A stretch of 64,000 nt of DNA, taken from contig NZ_QYLP01000031.1 in NCBI RefSeq assembly GCF_003614925.1, positions 118,437-182,436 of the forward strand. The letters run 5' to 3'. This DNA comes from Arthrobacter celericrescens (GTDB lineage: Bacteria > Actinomycetota > Actinomycetes > Actinomycetales > Micrococcaceae). Every line of letters starts with the position of its first letter. The first letter of the stretch is position 1. Positions 33,671 through 42,647 of the stretch are shown here, one piece after another. Both the position numbers and the translations under genes were made by a program. Below the pieces are notes generated by a model that saw only the letters and a list, made by a program, of their open reading frames with translations, was not told the DNA's origin and searched no databases.

Positions 33671-36481
33671 TCAGGAACCGCTGATTTGCCGAAGGACGTA
33701 CTGCAGGATGCCGCCGTTGCGGTAGTAGTCCGCCTCACCGGGGGTGTCGATGCGCAGCACTGCGTCGAAGGACTTGGAGCTGCCGTCCTCGGCCGTTGCG
33801 GTCACCTTGAGCGTCTTGGGCGTGGTGCCGTTGTTCAGCTCGGTGACACCTGCCACGGAGAAGGTTTCGTTGCCGCTCAGGCCCAGGGTCGCGGCGGATT
33901 CGCCAGCCGGGAACTGCAGCGGCAGGACGCCCATGCCGATCAGGTTGGAGCGGTGGATGCGCTCGTAGCTTTCGGCGATGACAGCCTTGACGCCCAGCAG
34001 CGCAGTGCCCTTGGCGGCCCAGTCACGGGAGGAGCCGGAGCCGTATTCCTTGCCCGCCAGGACCACCAGCGGGGTGCCGGCTGCCTGGTAGTTCTGGGCG
34101 GCGTCGTAGACGTAGGCCTGCGGGGCGCCTTCCTGGGTGAAGTCCTTCGTGAAACCGCCCTCGACGCCGTCGAGCAGCTGGTTCTTGATGCGGATGTTCG
34201 CGAAGGTGCCGCGGATCATGACTTCGTGGTTGCCGCGGCGGGAACCGTAGGAGTTGAAGTCCTTGCGCTCCACACCGTTGGCCAGCAGGTACTGGCCGGC
34301 GGGGGTGTCCGACTTGAAGGAACCGGCCGGGGAGATGTGGTCGGTGGTGACCGAGTCTCCCAGCTTCAGCAGAACGCGGGCTCCCTGGATGTCCTGGACG
34401 GGGTCCGGCTGGGCCTTCATGCCCTCGAAGTACGGGGGCTTACGGACGTAGGTGGAGTCCTCGGCCCAGGCGAAGGTGTCGCCGGCGGGGGTGTCGAGGG
34501 CCTTCCAGCGCTCGTCGCCGTCGAAGACGCCTTCGTAGCCCTTGGCGAACATGCCCTCGTCGATCGAGGAGTCGATGACTTCCTGGACCTCGGTGGGGTT
34601 CGGCCAGATGTCCTTGAGGAAGACCTCGTTGCCTTCGGAGTCCGTGCCCAGGGCGTCGGTCTCGAAGTCGAAGTCCATGGTACCGGCCAGGGCGTAGGCG
34701 ATGACCAGCGGCGGGGACGCCAGGTAGTTCATCTTGACGTCCGGGTTGATGCGGCCTTCGAAGTTGCGGTTGCCCGAGAGGACGGCCGTGACGGAGAGGT
34801 CGTTGGCCTGGATGGCCTCGGAGATTTCCGGCTCCAGCGGGCCGGAGTTGCCGATGCAGGTGGCGCAGCCGTAGCCCACGATGTAGAAGCCGAGCTTCTC
34901 CAGGTACGGGGTGAGGCCGGACTTCTCGTAGTAGTCGGTGACGACCTTCGAGCCCGGGGCCACGGAGGTCTTGACCCACGGCTTGGCGGCCAGGCCCTTG
35001 TTCACGGCGTTGCGTGCCAGCAGGGCTGCGGCGAGCATCACCGAGGGGTTGGAGGTGTTGGTGCAGGAGGTGATCGAGGCGATCGACACGGCACCGTGGT
35101 CCAGTTCGAACTCGCGGCCGTCGGCGGTCTTGACGTGCACCGGCGCGGACGGGCGGCCGTGGGAGCCGTTGGCTGCGGACTCCACACGGGCGGTTTCCGT
35201 GGTGTGGGCGTCAGCGTGCGTGAAGGACGGGGCGTCGGAGGCCGGGAAGGACTCGGCCAGGGACTCGTCCACGCTGCCGTCGGCGATGTTGACGTAGTTG
35301 TGGATGTCCTTGCGGAACTGTTCCTTGGCGTCCGAAAGCTCGATGCGGTCCTGGGGACGCTTCGGGCCGGAGATGGACGGAACCACGGTGGACAGGTCCA
35401 GCTCGAGGTATTCGGAGAAGCGCAGTTCGCGGGAAGGATCGTGCCAGAGGCCCTGTTCCTTGGTGTACGCCTCGACCAGGGCGACGTTGTCCTCGGAGCG
35501 GCCGGTGAGGCGCAGGTAGTCCAGGGTGACGTCGTCGATCGGGAACATGGCGGCGGTGGAACCGAATTCCGGGCTCATGTTGCCGATGGTGGCGCGGTTT
35601 GCCAGCGGCACAGCGGCAACGCCTTCGCCGTAGAACTCGACGAACTTGCCCACCACGCCGTGCTTGCGCAGCATTTCGGTGATGGTGAGGACGACGTCGG
35701 TGGCGGTGGCGCCGGCCGGGATGCTGCCGTTGAGCTTGAAGCCCACGACGCGCGGGATGAGCATGGAGACCGGCTGGCCGAGCATGGCGGCTTCGGCTTC
35801 GATGCCGCCGACGCCCCAGCCCAGCACGCCCAGGCCGTTGACCATGGTGGTGTGCGAGTCGGTGCCGACGCAGGTGTCGGGGTAGGCGCGCAGGACGCCG
35901 CCCACTTCGCGGGTCATGATGGTGCGGGCCAGGTATTCGATGTTGACCTGGTGGACGATGCCGGTTCCCGGCGGGACGACCTTGAAGTCGTCGAACGCGG
36001 TCTGGCCCCAGCGCAGGAACTGGTAGCGCTCACCGTTGCGCTGGTATTCGATTTCCATGTTGCGCTCGAGGGCGCCGGCGTTGCCGAAGACATCGATCTG
36101 GACGGAGTGGTCGATGACCATTTCGGCCGGTGCCAGCGGGTTCACGCGCTTGGGGTCGCCGCCGAGGTCCTTGACGGCTTCACGCATGGTGGCCAGGTCC
36201 ACGACACAGGGGACGCCGGTGAAGTCCTGCATGATGACGCGGGCGGGGGTGAACTGGATCTCGGTGTCGGGCTCCGCATTCGGATCCCAGCCGGCCAGGG
36301 CGCGGACGTGGTCGGCCGTAATATTGGCGCCATCCTCGGTCCGCAGGAGGTTTTCAAGCAATACCTTGAGGCTGAACGGAAGGCTGTCTGCGCCCTCTAC
36401 GGAGTTCAACCGGAAAATTTCATAATCGGTGCCGGCTACATTCAGTACGCCTTTGGAACCGAAGCTGTCCACAGTGCTCAT
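33671..36481 (-). CDS. acnA: Aconitate hydratase A
   Basis: A 936-residue [4Fe-4S] aconitase interconverting citrate and isocitrate in the TCA cycle. The cluster cysteines lie in [12 protein letters not shown] and [14 protein letters not shown]; the N-terminal [15 protein letters not shown] and the C-terminal swivel domain segment [15 protein letters not shown] with [13 protein letters not shown] are characteristic. A GAGGAG ribosome site lies before the ATG. An iron-box-like palindrome sits inside its predicted promoter, and a UUCG hairpin terminates it. Confidence 0.96.
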   Translation of the reverse strand: MSTVDSFGSKGVLNVAGTDYEIFRLNSVEGADSLPFSLKVLLENLLRTEDGANITADHVRALAGWDPNAEPDTEIQFTPARVIMQDFTGVPCVVDLATMREAVKDLGGDPKRVNPLAPAEMVIDHSVQIDVFGNAGALERNMEIEYQRNGERYQFLRWGQTAFDDFKVVPPGTGIVHQVNIEYLARTIMTREVGGVLRAYPDTCVGTDSHTTMVNGLGVLGWGVGGIEAEAAMLGQPVSMLIPRVVGFKLNGSIPAGATATDVVLTITEMLRKHGVVGKFVEFYGEGVAAVPLANRATIGNMSPEFGSTAAMFPIDDVTLDYLRLTGRSEDNVALVEAYTKEQGLWHDPSRELRFSEYLELDLSTVVPSISGPKRPQDRIELSDAKEQFRKDIHNYVNIADGSVDESLAESFPASDAPSFTHADAHTTETARVESAANGSHGRPSAPVHVKTADGREFELDHGAVSIASITSCTNTSNPSVMLAAALLARNAVNKGLAAKPWVKTSVAPGSKVVTDYYEKSGLTPYLEKLGFYIVGYGCATCIGNSGPLEPEISEAIQANDLSVTAVLSGNRNFEGRINPDVKMNYLASPPLVIAYALAGTMDFDFETDALGTDSEGNEVFLKDIWPNPTEVQEVIDSSIDEGMFAKGYEGVFDGDERWKALDTPAGDTFAWAEDSTYVRKPPYFEGMKAQPDPVQDIQGARVLLKLGDSVTTDHISPAGSFKSDTPAGQYLLANGVERKDFNSYGSRRGNHEVMIRGTFANIRIKNQLLDGVEGGFTKDFTQEGAPQAYVYDAAQNYQAAGTPLVVLAGKEYGSGSSRDWAAKGTALLGVKAVIAESYERIHRSNLIGMGVLPLQFPAGESAATLGLSGNETFSVAGVTELNNGTTPKTLKVTATAEDGSSKSFDAVLRIDTPGEADYYRNGGILQYVLRQISGS

Positions 36482-36527
36482 GGCAGGACTCCTCTCGCAA
36501 CAGCTTTCATCTTTGTCGCGCGGGTCA

Positions 36528-36557
36528 GCGCTATCTAGTTAGGTAAACCTAATTCAA
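36528..36557 (-). promoter_or_regulatory. acnA promoter with embedded DtxR/IdeR-like box
   Basis: On the minus strand TTGAAT (plus 36552-36557), an 18-nt spacer and TAGCGC (plus 36528-36533) form a promoter. The spacer contains the near-palindrome TTAGGTAAACCTAA (36539-36552). Read as the 19-mer 36534-36552 it matches 14 of 19 positions of the DtxR/IdeR iron-box consensus (TTAGGTTAGGCTAACCTAA). Confidence 0.55.
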
Positions 36558-36628
36558 GCGCCGGGCATCGTGGCCTGCCATGGCCAAGGACGCGACATGG
36601 GACGACTATGGCCCCATCGTAATGTCGG

Positions 36629-38020
36629 CTATGCGTCGGGCACCAGCAATGCCACCGTTTCCAGGTGGTGGGTGTGCGGGTAGAGGTCGAAGGCCCGCAG
36701 TCCCCCGAGTTTCCACCCGCCGGCGTGGAAGTAGCCCAGGTCCCGGGCGAACGACGCCGGGTCGCAGGACACGTACGCGATGGCCCGCGGCCCCGAATCC
36801 ATGAGCTGCCGGACTACGGCCTTGCCGGCACCGGCGCGCGGCGGGTCGATGATGAGCGAGTCGAAGCGGCGGGGGCGGCTGCGCAGCACCCGTTCCACCC
36901 GTCCCTGCACGATCTCGACGTGGCCTTCGCCGTGCAGGTTCTTGCGGGCGTCCCTGCTGGTGCCCGGGGAACCCTCCACGGACAGCACCGATCCGGTGAT
37001 GCCGACGGCGTCCGCCAGCGGGGCGGTGAACAGCCCCGCCCCGGCGTAGAGGTCGGCGACGGCCGAGCCGGGAAGGAGGTAGCCGCCGTCGTGCAGGAAA
37101 CCGCGGACGGCGTCCACCAGGGTGTCCGGGGCGTCCTTGTGGATCTGCCAGAAGCCTTCACCGGTGACCCGGTACTCGTGCCCGGCGGCGGTTTCCTGGA
37201 CCCAGGTGCGGCCGCGCAGCTGCAGCACGTCGCCCTTCGCAGGATCGAAACGCGCCACTGAAACGTCCTGCGGCAGCCGGGCGAGGATCCTGCCCAACCG
37301 CTTGGGGTCGGCGTCGTCCTCGGGCGCGAGCAGCACCAGCGGCCGGGAGCCGTTGGCGGGGGCGGCGACCTCGACGCGGGCGACGCCGCGCAGGTCAAGC
37401 TCCCACAGTTTGAGCTCGTTGATCGCCTGGACGGCGAGCGGCATCTCGCGGACGGGCACCACGACGTCGGAGCGGTGGGCGTGCATGCCGAGCCGGCCCC
37501 CGGGGGTCACGGCAAAGCCGGCGCGGGTGCGCCAGGCCAGCCCGCCGCCGTCGTGCCGCCCGGACTCCGCCGCGGGACGTGGCTCAGCGGGACCGGCCGC
37601 CTCCACCTCGACCTGCAGGTCCAGGCCGGCGAGCCGCTTGAGCTGCTCGGCCAGGACCTCGGACTTCAGCTGCCGCTGGCGTTCCAGGCTGATGTGCCCG
37701 AACTCGGCGCCGCCCACCGGCGGGCCGCCCTTGCGCCAGGCGGCGGCGGAATCGGCAAGCTGCCAGAAGTGCGGCCGCCGGTCGTCGGAGGCTTCCAGTA
37801 CCTCGACGACGTCGGCCCGCCAGAAGCGCGATCCGTCCTCTGCGTCGGTGAGGCGCGCCCGGACCTTCTCCCCCGGGATGCCGTGCCGGACGAAGACCAC
37901 CCGGCCTTCGTGGCGGGCGACGAAATGCCCGCCATGGGCGACGGGCCCGACGTCGAGCACCAGTTCGCGCGGGGCCGCGTCGCTGGGGCGGCCGGGACGG
38001 GAAAGCTGGTGTTGCGTCAT
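36629..38020 (-). CDS. TrmA/RumA-type RNA (uracil-5-)-methyltransferase
   Basis: A 463-residue class I SAM-dependent methyltransferase of the TrmA/RlmD family, which methylates uridine C5 in tRNA or 23S rRNA. An N-terminal TRAM-like beta-barrel is present (VLDVGPVAHGGHFVARHEGRVVFVRHGIPGE). The SAM domain has DLYAGAGLFT, and the catalytic region contains DPPRAGAGK and VSCDPASFARDL, in which the Cys is the nucleophile. No Fe-S cysteine cluster is visible. Its ATG overlaps the KimA-like permease stop (ATGA), a linkage also seen in mycobacteria. Whether the target is rRNA or tRNA cannot be decided here. Confidence 0.88.
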   Translation of the reverse strand: MTQHQLSRPGRPSDAAPRELVLDVGPVAHGGHFVARHEGRVVFVRHGIPGEKVRARLTDAEDGSRFWRADVVEVLEASDDRRPHFWQLADSAAAWRKGGPPVGGAEFGHISLERQRQLKSEVLAEQLKRLAGLDLQVEVEAAGPAEPRPAAESGRHDGGGLAWRTRAGFAVTPGGRLGMHAHRSDVVVPVREMPLAVQAINELKLWELDLRGVARVEVAAPANGSRPLVLLAPEDDADPKRLGRILARLPQDVSVARFDPAKGDVLQLRGRTWVQETAAGHEYRVTGEGFWQIHKDAPDTLVDAVRGFLHDGGYLLPGSAVADLYAGAGLFTAPLADAVGITGSVLSVEGSPGTSRDARKNLHGEGHVEIVQGRVERVLRSRPRRFDSLIIDPPRAGAGKAVVRQLMDSGPRAIAYVSCDPASFARDLGYFHAGGWKLGGLRAFDLYPHTHHLETVALLVPDA

Positions 38021-39993
38021 AGGGTGTCCTGCAGTGCCTTTGCTTCTTCGGAGGATTTGAGCTGCCACGGCACGCTGGCCACCATGACGCCGGGTTCAAA
38101 GTGGAGCCGCGCCTTGATGCGCAGCGCCGTCTGGTTGTGCACCAACTGTTCCCACCATTTACCCACCACGTATTCGGGAATGTAGACCACGATCAGGTCC
38201 CGCGGGGAATCCCGGCGCATGTTCTTCACATAGGACAGGATGGGCGTCACGGTTTCGCGGTACGGGCTCGCGAGCACCGTCAGCGGCACCGGGATATCCA
38301 GTTTGTCCCAGTCGGCCACGGTGTGCGCGGTCTCTTCCGAGTCGATGTCCACGATGATGGCATCGAGCCGCGACGGGCGGGAGGCCCGGGCGTAGGCCAG
38401 CGCCCGCAGCACCGGCTTGCGGACGTGCGAGACCAGCAGGATCGCGTGCACCCGGGTGGGCAGTGCACGCGGCGAGGAGTCCTCGTCCACGGCCAGTTCC
38501 TTGGCCACGTTGTCGTAGTGGGCGCGGATGCTCCACATGATCAGGAACAGCACGAACATGGCCAGCAGGGCCAGCCAGGCGCCTTGCTCGAACTTGGTGA
38601 TGAGCACGATCGTCAGGACCAGCGCGGTCATGCCGAAGCCCACCATGTTGATGGTGCGCGACTTGAGGACCCGGAGCCTTACGGCCTTGTCGCGGGCCAG
38701 CTTCAGTTCCCGGCCCCAGTGCCGGATCATGCCCAGCTGGCTGGCCGTGAAGGAGATGAACACGCCCACGATGTAGAGCTGGATCAGGCGCGTGACGTCC
38801 GCATTGAAGGACAGGATGAGCACCAGCGCCCCGGCGGCCAGGGCGAGCACGCCGTTGCTGTACGCCAGGCGGTCTCCCCTGGTACGGAGCTGGCGCGGCA
38901 GGTAGCCGTCCTGGGCAAGGATGGAGCCGAGCACGGGGAAGCCGTTGAACGCCGTGTTGGAGGCGAACACGAGGATGATGCCGGTGGCGGCCACCACAAT
39001 ATAGAAAGGAATGGAGCCCGGGCCGAAGATGGTCAGGGCGATCTGGCTGATTGCCGGGTTCTGGATGTAGTCCTCCGGGAGGGGCTGGCCGTTCAGCAGG
39101 AACTCCGTGGCCGGATCCAGCACGATGTGCACCTTGGTGGCGTTGGCCAGATAAATGATCCCGGCGAGCATGGCCGAGGCGATCACGCCGAGCATCAGCA
39201 AGGTGGTGGCGGCATTCTTGCTCTTGGGCTTCCGGAAGTTGGGCACGCCGTTGCTGATTGCCTCAACACCGGTGAGGGCCGCAGCACCCGAGGAGAAGGC
39301 GCGCAGCAGAAGGAAGGCGCCCGCCAGGCCCACGAGGCCTTCATCGAAGCCGTGCTCCGGAACGATGGTGAACGCCGCGGACGGTGCCTGCCCCAGCTGG
39401 CCGGTGACGGCCTGGAAGATGCCGACGGCGGTCATGCCCAGGATGGAGAACATGAAGATGTAGGTGGGGACCGCGAAGACCGTGCCGGCTTCCTTGATGC
39501 CGCGCAGGTTGACCAGCGCCAGTATGATGACGCCGACCGTGGCGATCAGCGCCTGCTGGCCGTGCAGGGACGGAACCGCCGTCGTCAGGTACGTCGCGGC
39601 CGAGGACATCGACACCGCCACGGTGAGGACGTAGTCCACCAGCAACGCCGAGGCGACGGTCAGGCCGGCGTATTTGCCGAGGTTGACGTTGGCGATCTCG
39701 TAGTCGCCGCCGCCGGACGGGTAGGCGTGCACGTTCTGCCGGTAAGACGCCACGACTGTGAGCAACACCACCATGACGGCCAGGCCGACGAGCGGTGAGA
39801 AAGACACTGCGCTCACGCCGGCCAGGGCCAGGGTGAGGAGGATTTCGTCCGGTGCATAGGCCACGGAGGACAACGCGTCGGAGGCGAAGATCGGCAGCGC
39901 GATGCGTTTCGGCAGCAGGGTGTGGGACAAGCGGTCGTTCCGGAAGGGCCGCCCCACCAGAACCCGTTTGACCGCGTTGAAAATAGTCAGCAC
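38017..39993 (-). CDS. KimA-like APC-family potassium importer
   Basis: A 658-residue APC-superfamily membrane protein with about 12 hydrophobic helices and a C-terminal cytosolic domain of roughly 170 residues. The N terminus RIALPIFASDALSSVAYAPDEIL and YPSGGGDYEIANVNLG are diagnostic of the KimA (YdaO) branch, which in Bacillus imports K+ with protons and is inhibited by c-di-AMP. GTG start at 39993 with TAACGT six bases upstream implies a leaderless message. It diverges from two TrkA genes, consistent with potassium homeostasis. A generic amino-acid permease annotation is possible but less apt. Confidence 0.85.
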   Translation of the reverse strand: MLTIFNAVKRVLVGRPFRNDRLSHTLLPKRIALPIFASDALSSVAYAPDEILLTLALAGVSAVSFSPLVGLAVMVVLLTVVASYRQNVHAYPSGGGDYEIANVNLGKYAGLTVASALLVDYVLTVAVSMSSAATYLTTAVPSLHGQQALIATVGVIILALVNLRGIKEAGTVFAVPTYIFMFSILGMTAVGIFQAVTGQLGQAPSAAFTIVPEHGFDEGLVGLAGAFLLLRAFSSGAAALTGVEAISNGVPNFRKPKSKNAATTLLMLGVIASAMLAGIIYLANATKVHIVLDPATEFLLNGQPLPEDYIQNPAISQIALTIFGPGSIPFYIVVAATGIILVFASNTAFNGFPVLGSILAQDGYLPRQLRTRGDRLAYSNGVLALAAGALVLILSFNADVTRLIQLYIVGVFISFTASQLGMIRHWGRELKLARDKAVRLRVLKSRTINMVGFGMTALVLTIVLITKFEQGAWLALLAMFVLFLIMWSIRAHYDNVAKELAVDEDSSPRALPTRVHAILLVSHVRKPVLRALAYARASRPSRLDAIIVDIDSEETAHTVADWDKLDIPVPLTVLASPYRETVTPILSYVKNMRRDSPRDLIVVYIPEYVVGKWWEQLVHNQTALRIKARLHFEPGVMVASVPWQLKSSEEAKALQDTL

Positions 39994-39999
39994 CCGGCC

Positions 40000-40005
40000 A
40001 CGTTA
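40000..40005 (-). promoter_or_regulatory. -10 box of leaderless kimA-like gene
   Basis: TAACGT on the minus strand lies six bases before the GTG at 39993, with GGCCGG between and no ribosome site. Confidence 0.5.
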
Positions 40006-40017
40006 CTCGCAATCACA

Positions 40018-40044
40018 GGCGATGTCATGGCACACGACATCGCC
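40018..40044. promoter_or_regulatory. Inverted repeat in the divergent potassium-gene promoter region
   Basis: GGCGATGTC (40018-40026) is repeated inverted as GACATCGCC (40036-40044) across nine bases, with two further matching pairs inside (40028-40029 and 40033-40034). It lies where the -35 elements of both the kimA-like (minus) and trkA (plus) promoters would fall. It is a strong candidate for one operator controlling both. Confidence 0.6.
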
Positions 40045-40049
40045 CCCGG

Positions 40050-40055
40050 TAGAGT
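40050..40055 (+). promoter_or_regulatory. -10 box of trkA
   Basis: TAGAGT, followed by about 30 bases of leader with AAGGAGAG before the GTG at 40092. The inverted repeat ends six bases upstream. Confidence 0.45.
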
Positions 40056-40091
40056 CTTACGCAGCGACAGGCACAAGTTGAAGGAGAGAGC

Positions 40092-40766
40092 GTGGCTCAC
40101 TTCGTGATCATGGGTTGCGGAAGGGTCGGAGCCACCTTGGCCCACACCCTTGAGGACTCCGGCCACTCTGTGGCCATCATCGACCAGGACGACCGGGCGT
40201 TCCGCCGCCTCCGCAGCGGTTTCACCGGCCGGAAGGTCACCGGCGTCGGCTTCGACCGGGACACCCTGAAGCAGGCCGGCTGCGATGAGGCCTACGCCTT
40301 CGCCGCCGTCTCCAGCGGTGACAACTCGAACATCCTGGCCACCCGCGTGGCCCGCGAAACCTTCCATGTGGCCCACGTCGTTGCCCGTATCTACGATCCC
40401 GGCCGGGCCGAGATCTACCAGCGCCTCGGGATTCCCACCGTGGCTGCCGTGCGCTGGAGCGCGGACCAGGTGCTGCGCCGCATCCTGCCCGAACAGCACC
40501 TCGCCGGGGACTACCGGGAGCCCTCGGGGCGCCTGGTCCTGGCCGAAGTCGACCTGCACGAAAAGTGGATCGGGCACCCGGTCAGCGCCATCGAGGCCGC
40601 CTCCGGCACCCGTGTGGCCTTCCTGACCCGCTTCGGCGAAGGCATCCTGCCGGGCCCCGGCACCTCGTACCAGGAGGGCGACACCGTGCACGCGATGCTC
40701 GAAATCGGGCGCAGCGGCGAAGTGCAGCGCATCCTGGCCAGCGTTCCCGCGAAGGAGTCCGAGTGA
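40092..40766 (+). CDS. trkA: TrkA potassium uptake regulatory protein (CeoB-like)
   Basis: A 224-residue RCK protein. The RCK_N Rossmann motif GCGRVGATLAHTLEDSGHSVAIIDQD is at residues 8-33 and binds NAD(H) or ATP; an RCK_C domain follows (VAEVDLHEKWIGHPVSAIE). Such proteins gate Trk/Ktr or other K+ transport. The GTG start has AAGGAGAG upstream. The next gene encodes a second TrkA overlapping by four bases, as in mycobacterial ceoB-ceoC. The paired divergent permease is the probable partner, or a TrkH elsewhere. Confidence 0.93.
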   Translation: MAHFVIMGCGRVGATLAHTLEDSGHSVAIIDQDDRAFRRLRSGFTGRKVTGVGFDRDTLKQAGCDEAYAFAAVSSGDNSNILATRVARETFHVAHVVARIYDPGRAEIYQRLGIPTVAAVRWSADQVLRRILPEQHLAGDYREPSGRLVLAEVDLHEKWIGHPVSAIEAASGTRVAFLTRFGEGILPGPGTSYQEGDTVHAMLEIGRSGEVQRILASVPAKESE

Positions 40767-41488
40767 AAGTCGTCATTGTCGGTGCAGGCAGCGTGGGGTC
40801 CTCCATCGCCCGCGAACTGCTGGCCCACAAGCACGAAATCCTGCTTATCGACCTCAAGCCCGAGGTTATCGGCCGCAGCGGCCTGCGCGGGGCGCGCTGG
40901 CTCGTGGGCGACGCCTGCGAACTGAGCACCCTGCAGGAAGCGAAACTGGAGGAGGCCGACGTCGTGGTTTCCGCCAGCGGCGACGACAAGGTCAACCTAG
41001 TGGTCTCCCTGCTCGCAAAGACCGAGTTCGGCGTCGGCCGCACCGTGGGCCGGGTGAACAACCCCAAGAACGACTGGATGTTCAACGATTCATGGGGCGT
41101 GGACGTTGCCGTGAACACCCCGCAGCTCATGACCGCGCTCGTGGAAGAGGCAGTGGAAATCGGCGACCTGGTGCGCCTGCTGACCCTGCAGACCGGGGTG
41201 TCCTCGCTGGTCGAGTTCACGGTGCCGCACGATTCGCACATCATCGGCAGCACCGTGGGCGGCATCGACTGGCCGGATGATTCCACGCTGGTGGCGATCC
41301 TGCGCGACCACGCCCCCATCACCCCGAGCCGGGATGACGTGATCGACGGCGGCGACGAGCTGTTCTTCGTCACCACCATCGCCGCGGAGGACGGGTTGCG
41401 GTCGCTCCTGTCGCCGTCGGCGGCCGGCGGCGAGCCGGCCGAAGAGGAGCTTCCGGAGCAGGCAGACGACGACGGCTTCGACGGCTAG
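40763..41488 (+). CDS. trkA: TrkA potassium uptake regulatory protein (CeoC-like)
   Basis: A 241-residue RCK protein paralogous to its upstream neighbour. RCK_N is at the N terminus (KVVIVGAGSVGSSIARELLAHKHEILLIDLKPE) and RCK_C in the second half (SSLVEFTVPHDSHIIGSTVGGIDWP). The last 25 residues are acidic and disordered. The GTG overlaps the first trkA stop (GTGA), so the two are made together and probably form a hetero-oligomer. It converges on the DUF3159 gene with a 17-bp gap. Confidence 0.92.
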   Translation: MKVVIVGAGSVGSSIARELLAHKHEILLIDLKPEVIGRSGLRGARWLVGDACELSTLQEAKLEEADVVVSASGDDKVNLVVSLLAKTEFGVGRTVGRVNNPKNDWMFNDSWGVDVAVNTPQLMTALVEEAVEIGDLVRLLTLQTGVSSLVEFTVPHDSHIIGSTVGGIDWPDDSTLVAILRDHAPITPSRDDVIDGGDELFFVTTIAAEDGLRSLLSPSAAGGEPAEEELPEQADDDGFDG

Positions 41489-41505
41489 GTTGCCGCCTGA
41501 ATCGG

Positions 41506-42306
41506 CTACCGGGCCGGCCGGCTACCCGCGGGCCGGCTCAGCAGCCAGGCCACCCACAGGCCAAGGATGTACAGCGGCGCGCCCATGATCAGGCGCATCG
41601 TGGCCAGGGCGGCCAGGCCAGGCTCGCCTTGCAGGTAGAGCGGCACCTGGACCACCAGCCGGAGCACCAGCACGCCGATCACCACCCAGGTGGCGATGTT
41701 GTAGGCGCGCAGCCGTTCGGGGTCCTTGCGCCATTCCAGGCCTTCGCTCCGCACCAGCCCGAACAGCAGCCCGGCGATGGGCCATTTGAGCACGATCGAG
41801 AGCAGCATGCCGGCGATGTAGGCGGCGTTGGTGTAGAAGCCCAGGACGTAGAAGTCCTCTGCCTTGCCGGTGGTGTTGGCCAGCCAGGCGGAAATCGCGA
41901 CGCCGGCGATTCCGGCCAGTGCCTGCGTCAGGGGACGCTTCTGCACCAGCCGGGTCACCGTGAAGAGCGCGGCGGCCGCGAGGGCGGCGACCAGCGAGAC
42001 CGTGAGGTCGCGGGTGATGGTGAAGGCGACCAGGAAGACCAGGCCGGGGAGGATGCTTTCGGCGATGCCCTGGATGCCGCCGGCCGACTTGAGCAGGTCG
42101 ATGTCGCCGTGCTTGTTTCGCTGCAGTCCGGCTTTCTCCGCGTAGCCTGCGGCCAGTGCGGCGATTCCCGGCTCGGCGTCCTTCCCCGGCTCGGCGTTCG
42201 GCGCGGCGTTCGGGCCGGCGGATTCCAGGCCGGTTGCGGGTTCCAGGCTCGTTGCGGGTTCGGGGGAACCGTTCTTGTCCGGTTCTGTGCCGTTGGCGGC
42301 GGTCAT
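41506..42306 (-). CDS. DUF3159 membrane protein
   Basis: A 266-residue protein. The first 45 residues are low-complexity (Glu/Pro/Ala/Asn-rich repeats of PATSLEPATGLE type). The remainder has about five to six hydrophobic helices with GGIQGIAESILPGLVFLVAFTITRDL, typical of DUF3159 (Rv2693c-like). Function is unknown. It is coupled to the OB-fold gene (TGATG) and lies beside the trkA pair, a neighbourhood conserved across actinobacteria, so a link with ion homeostasis or the membrane is plausible but unproven. Confidence 0.85.
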   Translation of the reverse strand: MTAANGTEPDKNGSPEPATSLEPATGLESAGPNAAPNAEPGKDAEPGIAALAAGYAEKAGLQRNKHGDIDLLKSAGGIQGIAESILPGLVFLVAFTITRDLTVSLVAALAAAALFTVTRLVQKRPLTQALAGIAGVAISAWLANTTGKAEDFYVLGFYTNAAYIAGMLLSIVLKWPIAGLLFGLVRSEGLEWRKDPERLRAYNIATWVVIGVLVLRLVVQVPLYLQGEPGLAALATMRLIMGAPLYILGLWVAWLLSRPAGSRPAR

Positions 42307-42647
42307 CAGCGCTCCTGCCGGGTGAGGATTTCGTAGCGGGGGTTGAACATGGTGGGCAGTCCGTCGCGTTCCGTGACCATGCCTTCGAAGTGGAGCTTGG
42401 CGCCCGGTTCCAGCCCCGGCACCTTGCGGCGGCCGAGCCAGACCACCCGCAGGCGGGCCGGCGACGCGGCAACACCGCCGTGGATGATGTTTTCGACCAC
42501 GATCGCCGTGAACTGGGCCTGTTCGCTGGCGGGCGGATATGTCACCGATTCAATGAATCCGGTGCAGCTGACGCGCCCGCGGCTCGGAAGGTCGCTGATC
42601 TCGTGCGGTTCGCCGGGGAGGCTGCCCCGGGCGTGTCCGTCAACCAA
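42306..42647 (-). CDS. Small OB-fold nucleic acid-binding-type protein
   Basis: A 113-residue protein with a single OB-fold: GRVSCTGFIESVTYPPASEQAQFTAIVVEN, then LRVVWLGRRKVPGLEPGAKLHFEGMV, then MFNPRYEILT. This matches the actinobacterial OB-fold proteins beside DUF3159 and DUF3710 (Rv2694c-like). I place the start at TTG 42647, which overlaps the DUF3710 stop by eight bases; a GGAG lies about ten bases upstream. No ATG or GTG is available in frame before the OB-fold. Its stop overlaps the DUF3159 ATG by one base. Confidence 0.75.
   Translation of the reverse strand: MVDGHARGSLPGEPHEISDLPSRGRVSCTGFIESVTYPPASEQAQFTAIVVENIIHGGVAASPARLRVVWLGRRKVPGLEPGAKLHFEGMVTERDGLPTMFNPRYEILTRQER

Noticed and set aside
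33623-36538. 971-codon plus-strand open frame opposite acnA
   Set aside because: It is antisense to a clear aconitase, lacks any recognisable domain and has repetitive Gly/Val/Asp composition that results from high GC at third codon positions.
38101-39798. 565-codon plus-strand frame opposite the KimA-like gene
   Set aside because: Product is a His/Gly/Arg/Asp-rich shadow of a hydrophobic membrane protein; no start context.
39994-40091. c-di-AMP (ydaO-type) riboswitch before the KimA-like gene
   Set aside because: The permease message appears leaderless and the whole gap is only 98 bp, too short for that riboswitch. Control is more likely through the inverted repeat at 40018-40044.
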